Under the pieces are notes generated by a model, which worked only from the letters and a program-made list of their open reading frames with translations, did no database searches and was not told the origin of the DNA. Shown here in pieces: positions 24,021 to 36,745 of a DNA stretch of 64,000 nt. This DNA is from Catonia carolina. Taxonomy: Eukaryota > Arthropoda > Insecta > Hemiptera > Achilidae. Each line of letters opens with the position of its first letter. Position 1 is the first letter of the stretch. Position numbers and translations under genes: made by a program. Location of the stretch: NCBI GenBank assembly GCA_035578175.1, contig JAQMRL010000006.1, positions 31,070,893 to 31,134,892 of the forward strand, written 5' to 3'.

Positions 24021-24300
24021 CACCAGGTTGGTCTAGTGTTAAAGTCGTCGCTGTGAGTCATTTATTTATTTAGCAGTTGATTTTCGGAGACAAAGGTTCC
24101 GTGGTTGAAACCCTAGTATAGATAATTACTTTTGTATGGATTTAAATACTAGACAGTAGGTACCGGTGTACTTTGATTATTGGGGTTCAATTAACCATAC
24201 TCTTTTAGGAATGATCGGCTTGAGTCTGTACAAGACTACACCTCATTTACACGTCACGCGTATCGTTATAATTTCATTGGATCATGTTGCGGTTGAAAAT
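24021..24300 (+). mobile_element. SINE family 2, copy 1
   Basis: About 280 bp similar to 59035-59330. It starts with a tRNA-like head (CCAGGTTGGTCTAGTG, B-box-like GGTTGAAACCC), followed by a shared body including ATTCAATTAACCA-type and ACACCTCATTTACACGTCA segments. It has a short extra CATTTATTTATTTAG stretch absent from copy 2. Confidence 0.68.
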
Positions 24301-24586
24301 TGTTCTTAAACTGAACAGATTACAATGTACACACATTATGAGTTAAAAAACAAAACAAAAACGTGGTTTTGAACATAGAACTTTCTTTTCTTCTCTACTT
24401 AGGAAATTCACAATCTGTTGGAAACCATCAGTAAATGTGATAATACAAAATTTGAAAAAAAATAACATGGTAAATAAACGTGAGTGGAGACACAGTCCAG
24501 TGACAGAACTCCGACGCGAATAGATAAGTGTAGCATTAAGTACAGCATTTAAAACACTATAATAGATAGTCAATTACAGTACTACA

Positions 24587-24835
24587 TTAATTGATGAGAT
24601 CCCGGCTCCATCGACGTTTTAGACGTCTTATTGGATTGTTTGGGAAAGCCTGCGTAGCCAGATTTGAGATCGATGGGTTATGGTAGTTCACGAGTTTCTT
24701 CCTAAATTTTTTATAGAGTTTTAAGAAAACGTCATTTATGTAGGGTACATTTAGGTCGGAGTGTAGCGTTTTATTGGTTACATAATAGGGGGCGTTAACT
24801 ATCATCTGTAAAAGCTTTGATCGTAAACGCTGAAT
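24587..24835 (-). pseudogene. Jockey-type ORF2 C-terminal end
   Basis: Open on the minus strand to its natural stop: RLRSKLLQMIVNAPYYVTNK, LHSDLNVPYI, then RRLKRRWSRDLIN. This is the C-terminus of the same LINE group (APYYVTN, L-DLxVPxI, RRLKRxWxRDL). The upstream RT is missing. Confidence 0.78.
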
Positions 24836-25774
24836 TTTTGCTAATACCGGTGAATTAATAAATTTAATTTGAAATTAATAAATTTTTGCTATCGTTTTTA
24901 ATTTTTTGTTGTATATCTCAAGCACTACAGAATAGAAATGAATTTTTATACTAATACATTATTAGTTAGGCTTAAATGCATTTATAAGTTTGCAAAGTTT
25001 CTGTCATCTGGAACAGTTTTTCAGTAAACGGGCCATTTATGTATATTCCTTTTAACATGTGTCTCTGTACTGGTTACAGATTTCCTTATATGCGATTTAA
25101 TTTCCGTAAATTTAAAGAATTGCCAACAAAATAAATAAACAATATTACCCAACTAACGTTTGGTAAAGTCTTGTAATTACTGTTATTTGATATTTGCTAA
25201 ACAAAATAAAGTTGTTAAAGTTATTATTAATTAACATATTTTCTACGTATAGGTTTTTCCTTGAAAAACTTTTATCTTGTATGTTGTATATTTTACAAAA
25301 TACACTTCAGTACTTAAAGTTTTGTATTTTATTTACTTAGTATTTAAGTGTTTTAATTGGTAGAAAAGTTAGTTTCAAGTCAGTGTTTTACTTCATCTCC
25401 TATGTTTACTTTTTGTACGATGAAAATTATATTATATATTAAACTAATGAATTTTAACGTTTTAATATGAAGAAAACTTTATTGGTTCATGTATTTTCGT
25501 CCAAACTAATTATATATATTTTTCTTTAAAATTTTATTACAAAGATCTATAAAAAATAATCGTTGCTGAGGTTTTTGTCACTTAAAATAAAATACATTAT
25601 ATAAAATGACAAGTCATATTAGATAAAAAGAACTAAATTACATAACGAATATGAAAACACCCACGCATCACGTTAAAACTCAATACGGAAAAACTGGTGA
25701 AGTTGACAGTGTTAAGTACCATCGGGAAGTCCAACGAACAAAAAAAGACGAGGAAAGATGGCCGTTGCAACCCG

Positions 25775-26275
25775 AGAAACTCACCACTAAAATTAGATAT
25801 TATATTACTGTGAGGACATTGTGTGTTCGCGTGTGAGTACCTTAGAATGTCCAAGAAGGCTAGTCTAAGAGAAGTAAAGAAATTTAAGAGAAAGATCTTC
25901 TTGCAAGGTAATGGGTCCGAAGATATTAGACATGAAATGTAGGTTACGAAGATGAAAAGTACAAGAACAATGAACGAATGATGGAAACGATTACAAAAAT
26001 AAGACTAAAATATATGAACAATGGTATAAGTCGGATGGCAAATGGTTGACAAATTTTTAAGTCACTGAAAAATAGACTTAAGGTGTCAGAAGAATGGTTC
26101 AGACAGGTCAGACAGTATATTAAGACAATTTAGTCAAATAATTACGGACTTTAAGGGCTTTCATAAAGAGCCAAAGCAGAACACTAGGCGGGGAGAAAAA
26201 AAAGGAGAAAAGCCTACAAGGAGCCAATGCTGAAAATTTTGGGCTGAAAAAAGAGCTTTCAGAAACGTCTAATGT
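25775..26275 (+). pseudogene. LINE ORF2 C-terminal relic
   Basis: In shifted frames the plus strand gives LTTKIRYYITV, ACEYLRMSKKASLREVKK (open through FKRKIF), ITKIRLKYMNNGISRM, SEEWFRQVRQYI and a terminal KFWAEKRA. This is the block order of ORF2 C-termini in an arthropod LINE group. Multiple stops are present. Clade not assigned. Confidence 0.65.
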
Positions 26276-26669
26276 TACCTCTCATAGTCTAAAATTTGCC
26301 CATATGAATTGGCACGGGAAATAAAATATTACAAGTCAAAAATATTTGGGATAAGAAAAAGGAAGTTTATACAACTGCACAGAAAACAGAAAGGATACTC
26401 ATAATTATTTATTTTCAATTAGAACTATGCACTGCAACTTACACAAAAACAAAAGAGGTAAAAGTAATTTTATGGCAGAAAATTTTGACAGATACATAAT
26501 TTTCTACCATCAATTTGGATAAGTTTGATCATAAACTAATGGAATTATATCAAATTTTAACAAATAGTAAAATTTAAAATTACTATTAAAAGAAATGGGA
26601 GTATACTACGAAAATTTACAAAGAAAGTGGTTTTATTTTACTACATAGGGCAGAAAATTATGTTTATTG

Positions 26670-27270
26670 TACTGTCGCCGACCGGGGCCGACGACACGTA
26701 GCGAATTCTTGCTTGTGAGTTTGGTAGCCCTGAAAAGGGCTGTTGTTGGTGGTCGGAAGCGGCGAGCCGGCGTGTTGGAAGCGGAGCCCGAAGAGTGACG
26801 GCTCGGCTTCCGGATTCAGGCCTAGCTTTTTCTCAGCGGCAGTTGGGTTCCCACTGCAGCGTGGCAGTGGTGGCCCGCAGTATTGGGTCGGCGTAGACCG
26901 TCGGTCGATAGCGCGACCAACGTTCTCTTCGGTCCCGTGCTGAACTCAATCTTTATCGAGGTGCCATCAGGCACGCACGGGCTTCCGTCGGCGGCCAGGT
27001 AGGCGAAGGCTGACCAGGAATGGTGCGTCCGGTCTCGACTGGGCTCGACTTTCTTCTTCTCCGTTTGGAAGTTAGTAGGCGAGTGTGTCTCGCGGTTCAG
27101 TGCGGCTGCTTAAATACCCCTCCGGCGATTCCACTTCATATAGAAGGGACGCACTGCTAACAGCGCTCCCTACGGCAGCCAGGTTCTGTGACCGTCTGGA
27201 CGCCTTGATATTGGTGAGGGGCATCGACGACACTACAAACTTGCTACGAACATTTACATTCCATTAAGAC
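26670..27270 (-). mobile_element. GC-rich island 2: TATA-like box to histone-type stem-loop
   Basis: Read on the minus strand: a TATTTAAG box (about 27117-27110) after a GC-rich leader, then about 370 bp of GC-rich sequence with no recognised product, ending in a perfect histone-type stem-loop and ACAATAAAC. The layout parallels island 1, including GACCACCA just before the stem-loop. Two short frames (26743-26943 and 27085-27267, plus strand) look like chance. Confidence 0.4.
26726..26741 (-). promoter_or_regulatory. Histone-type 3' stem-loop, island 2
   Basis: On the minus strand AGCCCTTTTCAGGGCT followed by ACCAAA: a perfect 6-bp stem with a TTTC loop. About 10 nt further, ACAAGCAAGAA is purine-rich like a histone downstream element that pairs with U7 snRNA. 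Confidence 0.68.
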
Positions 27271-27442
27271 TGTTGAACCCAGTTTTTCAGAAATTAATTT
27301 CTGCAGATGTGAGCTAGCTATCAAATTCACAGAGACTTGATTTATTTCATTACATTTTTTCTATATATAATTAGTATATATTTTAATGTATATTATATTA
27401 TTATTAATTCGTTGATCGACCAACTAAGGATCACGTTAACCA

Positions 27443-27560
27443 CTATGCATCTTGGTTTCTTCTTCTCAGGATGTCATTCCTCTTATCTGCCCAAAAAGCC
27501 TTCATTCGTTCGGAATGCTCCTTTCTTCTCTCATCCGTCCACCTCCCACCTAGGGATTGG
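27443..27560 (-). pseudogene. LINE ORF2 terminal block
   Basis: The minus strand reads LGGRWTDERRKEHSERMKAF and WADKRNDILRRRN to a stop. The RWTDERR-HSERMK-FWADKR block resembles the terminal block at about 26200-26270, so it is likely the end of a related LINE. Sequence further right belongs to another unit. Confidence 0.5.
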
Positions 27561-27564
27561 GAGC

Positions 27565-28075
27565 CTAGTTGCGGGCAACAGGGCGCGTCCACAGGTTGCG
27601 GATAGTGGAATGGCCACCAGATATGGTGGTTAGCTGCGAATAGGGTACTGACTAGTATCTGAATAAGCAGTCGCGGACAGGCAACGGCAGTGTCAGAGGT
27701 GTGGTGGGGTGCTGTTAGGGGGAAATGGTACACCTATAAAATACCACAGTACCGAAAATGACACTGTGAAATGGCGAGTATCAGCCGCCAGTAAATAAGC
27801 TGAAGCCTCCCTCAAGCGCAGTGCCGCGGCAGTGTGCAAACATTCTAGAGCTGACTACTCTAGTCTTAGAGTGATGCGTAAGCACCAGCAATAAAATTAA
27901 GTACTGAGCATGATGGAGAATTCTACAAAAAATTCTACCCCAGGGGGTGTCAATCCTCCACTACATAAAGTGGTGCAAGGGCTTCGTTCGGATTCTGGGG
28001 GAAACCCGCCTTCATGCTATCGTCGTATCGGAGCGGCGAGAAAAAATTCCTACTTCAGACAAGAAGACACTTAAT
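27565..28075 (+). mobile_element. GC-richer unit with short ORF, probable LINE 5' region
   Basis: A GC-richer leader contains TCGCGGACAGGCAACGGCAG and a TATAAAATACC near 27735. It is followed by an ATG at 27911 and 54 open codons (MMENSTKNSTPGGVNPPLHK...GNPPSCYRRIGAARKNS) to TAA at about 28073. The proline/serine-rich start resembles a LINE ORF1 beginning, but no domain is recognised. The assignment is weak. Confidence 0.4.
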
Positions 28076-28079
28076 GTAT

Positions 28080-29230
28080 ATTTAATATATATTTAATATT
28101 TATTTCGATTGTCTTATTTACCATTTATCATTCTTCTTAACCGGTTTATAGACACGCACCCTTTTCCTTTCGAATGGATTCCAGTTTAAGATCTGATAAG
28201 TTTGTAGCATAGATTTTATCGTATCGCTCCATATGCCATCTTATTTACTGAATCTCCAGATTTTCAAGTTGTAAATAATATAAAGCTAAACAAAAACCGT
28301 ATATGTTTAAATGTGTGCGCGCGCACGTGATTTATGATTTCTTTACATCTTTTATCTTTTTTAACAACTGTAGAATAGGAGTAGCCTAACATTAAACAAA
28401 TTATTTACTACTTTCCATTGGGTTAATTGTACTATTTCAAAATTAATTAATTTGTAAATTAATATTTAAGGAATTTTGTAAATTACCACCAGTCTCTGTA
28501 ATTTGGTTGAAGAATTTCTTTGGGGTAAAAAGGAAAAAGGTTGAAAATGAATGTGATAAAGAAGAACGCGGTGAGTGAGTAATGCTAGCGGCTACACCGT
28601 GCCTAACCAGCCACGAAATTGAAGTTTCAAACAAGTAGTATGATGTCGAGAAAATATCAGTTATATAAAATTAAATTAACTCTAGACTCTAATGTATAGT
28701 TTTAATCAAAGTCAAAAGAAGAAAGAAAAAGTATATCGTATTGTTTATTACCCCGTTCAGCGCAACAGTACATTGCTAAGCAATATTATATTGTGTGCAA
28801 TAAATACGAAACACTCTATTACATTCCGCTCTTGATAAATTCACTTATAAAATGTTTAGTAAACAACTTCTAAATCAATACAATAGTTGAACCAACAAGA
28901 ACTTAATATATTAAGTATTCTTACGCTTTTCTAATCCTATCAAGTTATCTTCAGGGATAATCGTTTCCGATGATACCTCAATCGTCCATTTTCAAAGTAA
29001 ATTTTTTAAGTTTTCTTTTAGTTACCTAAGAGGTGATTATTGCATTACACTATCCTGCCAAAGTATTTAGAATTAGAATACAGAAAGATTTATTTTGTCT
29101 TTAATTTTTATTACCGTGACGTACAATTTACCTATACGATATTCAATTTAACTAGCGTTGGGAAATTTTATTTTCAAAAAAAAAGGTATCCAATGGTATA
29201 TTCTCCATTTTTAGAACTATAGTGTAGTCC
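28080..29230. other. AT-rich non-coding stretch
   Basis: Holds a short alternating GTGTGCGCGCGCACGTG near 28313. Otherwise nothing recognised. Confidence 0.5.
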
Positions 29231-29231
29231 G

Positions 29232-30165
29232 TTATTGAGACCAAAAGCTCTCTGTTCCATTTTAACTTAAGACGTTGTCGTACAGTTGGGAAGTTCCTTG
29301 TAGCTCAATCACGGCCTAGTTCGTTTGTTTGGTCATCTAGTTCTTCGTAAAATGGCCTAAAGAAGGATGCGGTTAGTTTCTTTACTCCCGGAATTGTTAA
29401 ATCATCTGGGAAGGTTTTATTGCTTACATAAAACGGGCGGCAGAAGCAAGTCTTAAGAATTTTGAGTACAGAAGCTTAAAAATATAAAATCGTTACAAGT
29501 AAAACGCACTATTTAACGAACTTTATCAAATCATCTAAACTAAATGGATTTTTTGATTCCATGGTTTCCAAATCAAGTGGACGTTAGTATATAATCTGCA
29601 GACTTAGTAGTGAGTTGCACATTTTGTTTTATTAACACATGTATGTAATCTTTTCTGTCAACTCAATAAATAGATTTGTAAACAATTAAAAATGTAATTA
29701 TCATGGTATCTGCTAAAAAAGATCCAAAGTTCACAGTTTGATATTCGTCACAAATACAATGAATCGAAATTTTTAAAAACTTAAAAATAATTTACCACAA
29801 AAGAAGTCTGTTAGCTGCCATCGTTTTAGTCTTCGTATTGTATGTACCATTATTATCCAATACGTTGATTGCCGAATAATTTTTGTGCGATTCAGGTTTT
29901 TCATACGTTACACTGAAAATTTTTAATTTTTCCTCTGACAGTTGAAATAAATAGATTTTCGAGAATGTGGTTGATTGTTATGCACCAGAGCATGGTAGGT
30001 GACTGAGCTTGGAGGACCTTTGACTGAATACGCTAAATAGTTTGGATATTTGAGTTATTACTTGCGCTCCAAAATTGGATACCGTAGGCCTAGTATGAGA
30101 ACGGTTTTGTAAATTAATAGTTAGCATCTGTTTAAGAGTAATCCAAGATATTCAGCTGCCTCTTG
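29232..30165 (-). pseudogene. Decayed Jockey-type ORF2 C-terminus, interrupted
   Basis: The minus strand reads AAEYLGLLL and LLIYKTVL near 30160-30090, then a degenerate FW-A-NNSNIQ and RIQSKVL-type stretch to about 29985. The downstream part resumes at 29460-29232 with RPFYVSNKTFPDDLTIPG and a RQRLK-type end. About 500 bp between the parts (29480-29960) was not identified and may be an insertion or eroded sequence. Confidence 0.6.
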
Positions 30166-32995
30166 TGTAAAATGTATGTGGTTCTTGAAATTGAAACATG
30201 TTTCTATTTCCTAATTTCAATAAGACTGTATATTGTGGTAACTTACTTTTTGGAATTGCATCCCCGTACATCAACCACGGGGGCGCAGACCGTCGGTTGT
30301 AAACCAATAATTAGATATTATTTTATAGCTTATGTTAACCCACATTATGATTTGAACGATTTTCTTAAAATTATTCATTTACATATTTATAGAAAATATA
30401 CAGAGATGGAAAATGCAATCGCAAAATAATCCCTTTGGATATTTCAGCATTTTGTGGAACTGAATTTAATGATTAAATGTAATAGCAATTAATTAGTTTG
30501 ACGTAATACAAGCCTATATTAGATATTTAATAAGATATTGTACTAAACCTTTCTGTAAGTCAATCAACTGTCAGAAGTTTGGCTCTGGTAAAGTCCCTTG
30601 GGTTTGGTCAGTAAACTTGTAACGTGGTAAGTTGTCAAGCTAATAGTGTAAAGTTTACTGGGTGTAAACAGCTTGTTATGAACTTTAGAAAACTCTTTTT
30701 GACAGAACGTAGCTATAATCTAAACATATGTTTGTATTTTTAAGGATTGTGTGAAATAGGTTGTAACCTGAATATCTGGGTATTTATTGGTCAATCGTAT
30801 ATATTTATATATTATTTTTGTTTAAATTACATCAAAATTAATACCTGTATATTATTCATTTAGCTCTAATGTATTTTATATTTTTCATCCAATTCATTGG
30901 ACAGTAATAACCAGTAATTTACACGACTCTAACTGTAATTACGTGTACAAAAATATGAAATTTAAATTTAACACATTTTTCATTGTCTGGAGAGCTACCA
31001 CTGGGTAGTATCCTCCTCAAAGCCATTAAAGCGGTTTGTTTTTGACACAAAATGTAAACTTTTTGCTGGTTGTATTTTTACAGTTGCAAAATAAAACAAA
31101 ATGAAAAAATATATATTTCTTGATTCTTAAATATAACTGAAACACTACTGTCTAATGTCTTATATTCACATTTATCCAGTTATATTAATACGTTTATAGG
31201 ATTTTTAAGTATATTAAAATAATAGCTATAAATAAAAACTAAATAGCATTTAATAATAACATAAATACAATATGTAATTCTCTTACAACATATAAAGTAT
31301 AATAACATAATAGACTAATGTAGTCGAACTTCTACAATTCAAATTTTCTATATAACGAATTAAATTTCACTTCCCTTCAAGCTTCCATGCATTTACATAG
31401 TAAAATCTAAATCACTCATCTATCACTCGAATTCCGCCATTTCTCTAAGTCGAATTATTTATTTCGTTTCTTTTTACAAAAATATGTACATAGTTCTCAA
31501 AATTGTAAATATAATTTTAAATTCACCAGATACATGCCGGTTAACAAGTAAGTTAGAAGACAGTTTAGAAGGAGATACTTTTAGTCGTATATTAAATTGA
31601 TTAAAATATCTTACAAAAAATGTAATTATTTAACTTAAAATCAAGGTAAAATTATATTCATTAAATTTTTAACTAAACTGATCTAAAATAAGAATATCTA
31701 GGTTAGGTCTATATCGTATCGTTACGAGATTGTTACTATATATTTTTAAATTTAACCCACAAGTAATTACTTTCTGTTCAGACATGAACAACAAGTAATT
31801 CAGCTAAATTTAAAAAAGAACAAGTAATAATAGTAACCCACTGATTAACAACCTAAATGTTATCAAAGGACAAAAAGAACAAGAGCAGACAACACCCGAA
31901 AACACGAAATATTAATTATTTCATAAATTATATCTACGTAAGTGAATACTGAAAAGAAGTAATTAAAATTTTAAACTCCTGTTTAATAGGTGATAAAATT
32001 TCACAGGTATTTTTATTTGATAAGTTGCATAACTACTAAGTCATTAGCTCATAATGTTTGGTGTAGAATAGTGCGTTTTCACGTAATAACTTTCAGACCT
32101 TATTTGAGAATGAACTCAAGTTCTTCATTTGTTAAGTTGTGCACACTGATAATCAAGTTACATGATATTTGGTGAACTAATAAGTTTTATATCTATGTAT
32201 ATTAACATATATATACAGCTTACATTTGTTTACATGTAGGCTGCATACACGTACAGGTTGTCTGTATACATAGCACTATATGCACCAAGTTGTCATTTTT
32301 TATACAGTACAGCAGAATTTATTTTCTATTCTTTGTAGAATATTAAGAAGATTATCTTATACATGTCCGAAGAAAACCTCCCTGTGAAAGAATTATGTAG
32401 ATTTTAGTTGCATTTTTATATTATCACCCTAAAAAAAGTCTTCGTTTCAGTCAGTCATTGTCGATTTAGTTTTCCAATAGCGAGATGGACTGATGATTTA
32501 TTAAAAGTTGTCATTTATGACTGCGAAATGTGAAGGTTTCAAAACGAATTGCTGAGAAGTTTCGAAGAACTATTTTAAAAGACGGATACCCCAGAAATTT
32601 ACGTAAAATTGAGATATGAGAAAAAAGAGTATTTACTTTCAAACTATTTATTATAATTATTGAACTGTATAATAATTTTTGAACTGATTGTAAATAAACT
32701 AGATGATAATAATTTTACATAACCAGTGCGTTCTTTATATTGGACAATACAATAAAAAAAAAACTAGATGTTAAGAAAAACTACTCGACTTCTAATATTT
32801 TCAACTGCCCATACCAGGTTAAGTAAAGTATATATAAATTCTTAAAAAAAATTTCGTCAAACGTTAGAGTATGAATTATATCTTTGAGAACAAAGGTTGA
32901 TGGAGTAGCCAAAAAAATTGCCGGATCGCATTGTCTATGTGTGACTTGGATGATTACTTCGCTCACACAAAAACAGAAGCACATTAAAATGACAT
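30166..32995. other. AT-rich non-coding stretch
   Basis: No supported gene or repeat. A small segment near 30282 (GGCGCAGACCGTCGGTTG) resembles one in GC island 2 near 26890. Confidence 0.5.
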
Positions 32996-33435
32996 AGATC
33001 ATCAGCTGAAAGGCTGGTTTGAAGCTCTAAGGGCTTTACTCTATATAAAACGAAGAGTACAGTGGTGTACCTAAGTTCCTCATTAAGTAAAAAAATCTGC
33101 TTATCAGCATGCCAGGCCCTTTCAAAAACATCTACTTTGCACCCTGTAAATTACACTTTCACTTCATTCACCACAGGGTTTGATTGTATAATAAAATACA
33201 TTACTCTCAGAGGAGATAACTCTGTTTATTATCTTTTACACATTTACCTATTCTATTTTTAAATGCGTCAATTATAACTGCCAACTGCTGCATGGTTGGT
33301 CAGCCAATTATAATTGGCTGACCAACCATGCAGCATGTTATAATTGGCTGACCAAGTCATAAGAAACAGAACTATTTTTTGTATTCCTGGAACTAGCAGA
33401 TGAAATGCAAATAATTTAACACTCCACCTGCTTGC
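32996..33435 (-). repeat. RepA copy carrying a 50-bp perfect palindrome
   Basis: Minus-orientation RepA, longer than usual because about 50 bp near its TCAGCCAATTATA segment has been turned into a perfect palindrome (33286-33335). It forms an inverted pair with the RepA copy at 33531. Confidence 0.75.
33286..33335. repeat. Perfect 50-bp palindrome
   Basis: Arms of 25 bp, TGCTGCATGGTTGGTCAGCC onward to the centre ATTA/TAAT, without mismatch or spacer. It lies inside a RepA copy. The adjoining TATAATTGGCTGACCA is repeated directly after it. Confidence 0.93.
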
Positions 33436-33530
33436 TATGAACAACTATTGTATTATGGTACGGTGCTGTTCTGATTTTCAGTTCTTTATATAATTTTTCT
33501 TAGCTATTTATTGTGTGTCATAGTCATACA

Positions 33531-33921
33531 ATATGCCCATAACAGACAGGTGGTGTTTCAAATTATTTACTTTCAATCTGTTCGTTGCAGGGCTAAAATA
33601 AATAGTTTTGTTTCTTATCACATGGTCAGCCAATTAAATGACTGAATCGTTTAAGAATAGAAGAGTCAGAGGTGTAAAAGACGCTAATAAGAGTTATCAC
33701 CTCTGAAAATAATGAATTTCATTATACAGCCAGATCCTGTGATGAATGAAGTGAAGGTGTCATTTGCTGAGTGGAAAATATGTGCTTTTCAGAGAGCCCG
33801 GCATGCTGATACGCGAACTTTTCTTCTCAGTGAGGAAGGCAAGGTAAACCACCTCACTGTTTTACTTAGAAAAACCTCTACAGGTTCAAACCAGCCTTTC
33901 AGCTGATGATCTAAATAACAA
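33531..33921 (+). repeat. RepA retroposon copy
   Basis: Plus-orientation copy from ATGCCCATAACAGACAGG to TGATCTAAATAACAAT. It holds an open 64-codon frame (33712-33906) resembling the frame of the 7.1-kb copy. It lies 95 bp from an inverted RepA copy. Confidence 0.8.
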
Positions 33922-35431
33922 TCTTACAATACTTTTACTTACCTTTGTACATTCGACAACGCTGGAAGACGAAGAAAAGGTGTGAGCTGTTAACTAATAC
34001 TACACATTGAAGCTCACTATGATATGACGAATACTTTAATATTATTTACCTTCTGAAAGTAATGTATGAAGTAATACCGGGAAAAATCTAAATGCGGGTA
34101 TGTTATAAATTTAATTTTAATCAACAAGACTGATTATAAATATATATGATGGAAAACAATGGTATTTACATTTGTGATAAATAAATAAATTAGCAGAGTA
34201 AATTAATTAGAAGTTAATTTCGGTTATATTTCATATTGAATTTGAAACGCTGCGCTTACAATAACGGCACAACAGAACAGTAAAATCTATATCATCTCTC
34301 TGTCCTACTTGGGACATTTATACCAAGCAGTTTATCAGAAAATCGACCAAATTTACCAGCTCGCCAGTTATCCCGTTGATATACACACTCAGACTAACAC
34401 ACACATGAATCCGTTGGTCCTCTCAGTTAATTACTCGGCTGATGTACTGCATGTTACATTTTCAAGCTATTGCAACTAACCCATCCGTGTTTGTCTCCTC
34501 TAAACATCTCTAAACTAACTCTCTCTCAATGGCTTATTATCTCCGTCTCCACTACGGATATTATACTACACTATTCCAAGAGCGATGAATTTGCTTTCTG
34601 TATTTAATATCATATATACTATCTCCTATCATTTTACTGATCAGTTTCTAAATCTATACCCTTAATCGTAGTAAAGTTTAGTGTAAGTCCGGCATTATGT
34701 TCTACATTTTCTATTAATTGAATGTCGTTATTTCCAGTTTTATCTCGCTCAGAAGTATGTTTTAATCATTAAGCAGATCTGTGATTACAAATATTAAATT
34801 AATGGGTTTAATTTTTAAATAAATTTTACCAAATTATACTTCACTAATCTTTGAAATCTTCGCTAATCTTCAAGTAATTAAAATTTTACTTATTTTATAA
34901 CCTGAAAAAGTCTTTCTAAGAGACGGACTTCTTGGATCTTTTGAGTTTAGAAACACATGGTTGTATTTTTGTTTGATACATCCTAGTTTTTTTTAAATTA
35001 AAAATATAATTATTAAATTGGTGAGTGTAATTGAACAAACCTGACAGAATAAAATGATGTTTGAAAATAAATTGAACAAAAAGCACACATTTAACATTTA
35101 CGCTAAGAAAAGACACTTGCCCACCAGGTTTTTCGTAACCAATTTTAGACCACGTGAGGTGACTTATGGAAGATCTTTCTGCAGGCTTTATTCACCGAAT
35201 TCGTTCATTGTATGCTTTTCTCCTTTCTTATTGTAGTATTCTGCTTTCATGTTATAATGGTTATTAACTTTCAAACGTTCTTACCTGTGTTATTTTTATT
35301 ACGCTTGCCTTCTAATATTTTCATTTTCTGTTGAATTGTATATTTCTTCATCAAAACAACAAAGTTGATTAATAAACTTTTTTTTATTAAGCTAATTACA
35401 AGTTTCACAACAACATTCACACCACTTTTTT

Positions 35432-35900
35432 ACTTTTTCTTACCTTTATGAATATATAGAAAGGAAAGTATTGTTTTCGTGTTGCTTTTTCAAAATCGAG
35501 TTTTCACCGGATTTACACGTTTTCAGATCCCCTGCACCCAAAAAACATGTTTTTTAGCGATTGGTCTGTGTGTGTGTGTGTGTGTGCGCGCGCGCGTGTG
35601 TGGGTGCGTGCGTGTGAACAGAGTATCTCAAGAACGGAACATCGTACAAACTTGAAACTTGAAACTTAAGTTAGATACTACTACCGAGCCCGACACGAAT
35701 ATTTCCATAAAAATTGGTCAACCGGAAGTAATAGTTTATTCGAGTCATTTTTCACTTTTTTGCTCATGATTAAAATTGGGTTATGTTTATTGAGGTTAGT
35801 TTTATTGTTTATTTCTAATGTTTCATAACTAATGTTAGATTATTTTGTTCATTAATCGCATTGGCCAAAGAAAGTTGTGTGAGTGTTTCACACCAGATTT
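35432..35900 (+). repeat. RepB copy with internal deletion
   Basis: From ACTTTTTCTTACCTTTATG through a GT/GC dinucleotide run (35566-35620), GAACGGAACATCGTAC and GGTCAACCGGAAGT, then directly to GATTAAAATTGGGTTATG and the shared GTGTTTCACACCAG end. The central ~500 bp present at 56.6-57.0 kb is missing. Confidence 0.78.
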
Positions 35901-36092
35901 TTTTTTATTCATCTCACGTACATAATTCTTTTTTTTTTAATTATTCCAACTGATTATTTTTTTATCTTAACATATATTTTTTAATTAATTTTAAACAAAT
36001 ATATACAAAAAAATTCAACATTTGACCATTTATTCGTTTTACTATTTCTTTATTTATTTATTTTTCGTTTATACCTTTGTACTTAATATTCC

Positions 36093-36129
36093 AGAATGTA
36101 GCACGTCACATTATGACATGCTACATTCT
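36093..36129. repeat. 37-bp inverted repeat
   Basis: AGAATGTAGCACGTCA, spacer CATTA, TGACATGCTACATTCT: 16-bp arms with one mismatch. Not part of a repeat family recognised here. Confidence 0.85.
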
Positions 36130-36745
36130 GTTCACCCAAAGTTCTGATTTTGCTCTTTATGGAAACAGTCTACTGACTGCCTGAGTTCCTTCTACTGTTC
36201 GAAACCTGTCGCAGGTGTTAGCTACCCGCCGTTGTACAAGCCATTGTGAGAAATTTGCTGTTTGCGCTACCTACCGGCAGCAGAACCAACTACCTGTTCA
36301 CTTTCACAGCGCCTAACCGGCCAAACACCGACGAAGGACCGGTGTAGAAATAGTACAGTATCAAAGCAACAAGATTTATATCCACTAAGTTCTTTCATTA
36401 GGGAGTTTTCTTTAATTATGGCATAAAACAAAGAAAACACACCTATTATTATTTTACATAAGAATTGATAATATATTTTTACTGTATTTAAACATGTTGA
36501 CACGTGCAAATATATAAGTAGGCCGATATGATATTTCAAATCTATTTTTACATCATGTACATTCTTTAGGCTACATCTTCGTAGGTAGTATTTACCTCTC
36601 TCAGTAAGTGGTCTTTTTACTGCCTTTCCGATGCAGCTTCACAAGAAGTCAAATTTATGCTTAATAATAGTAGAAAACTAAATGTCAGTAATGAAATAGT
36701 AGATTCTGCGTCTCTTTTACTCTACTGCATCAACCACTTAAGCTC

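Noticed and set aside
27337..27633. 98-codon plus-strand frame
   Set aside because: Runs antisense across the LINE terminal block and into a different unit; no recognisable product.
30282..30300. Short match to GC island 2 (GACCGTCGGT)
   Set aside because: Only about 18 bp; may be chance or a tiny fragment, too short to annotate.
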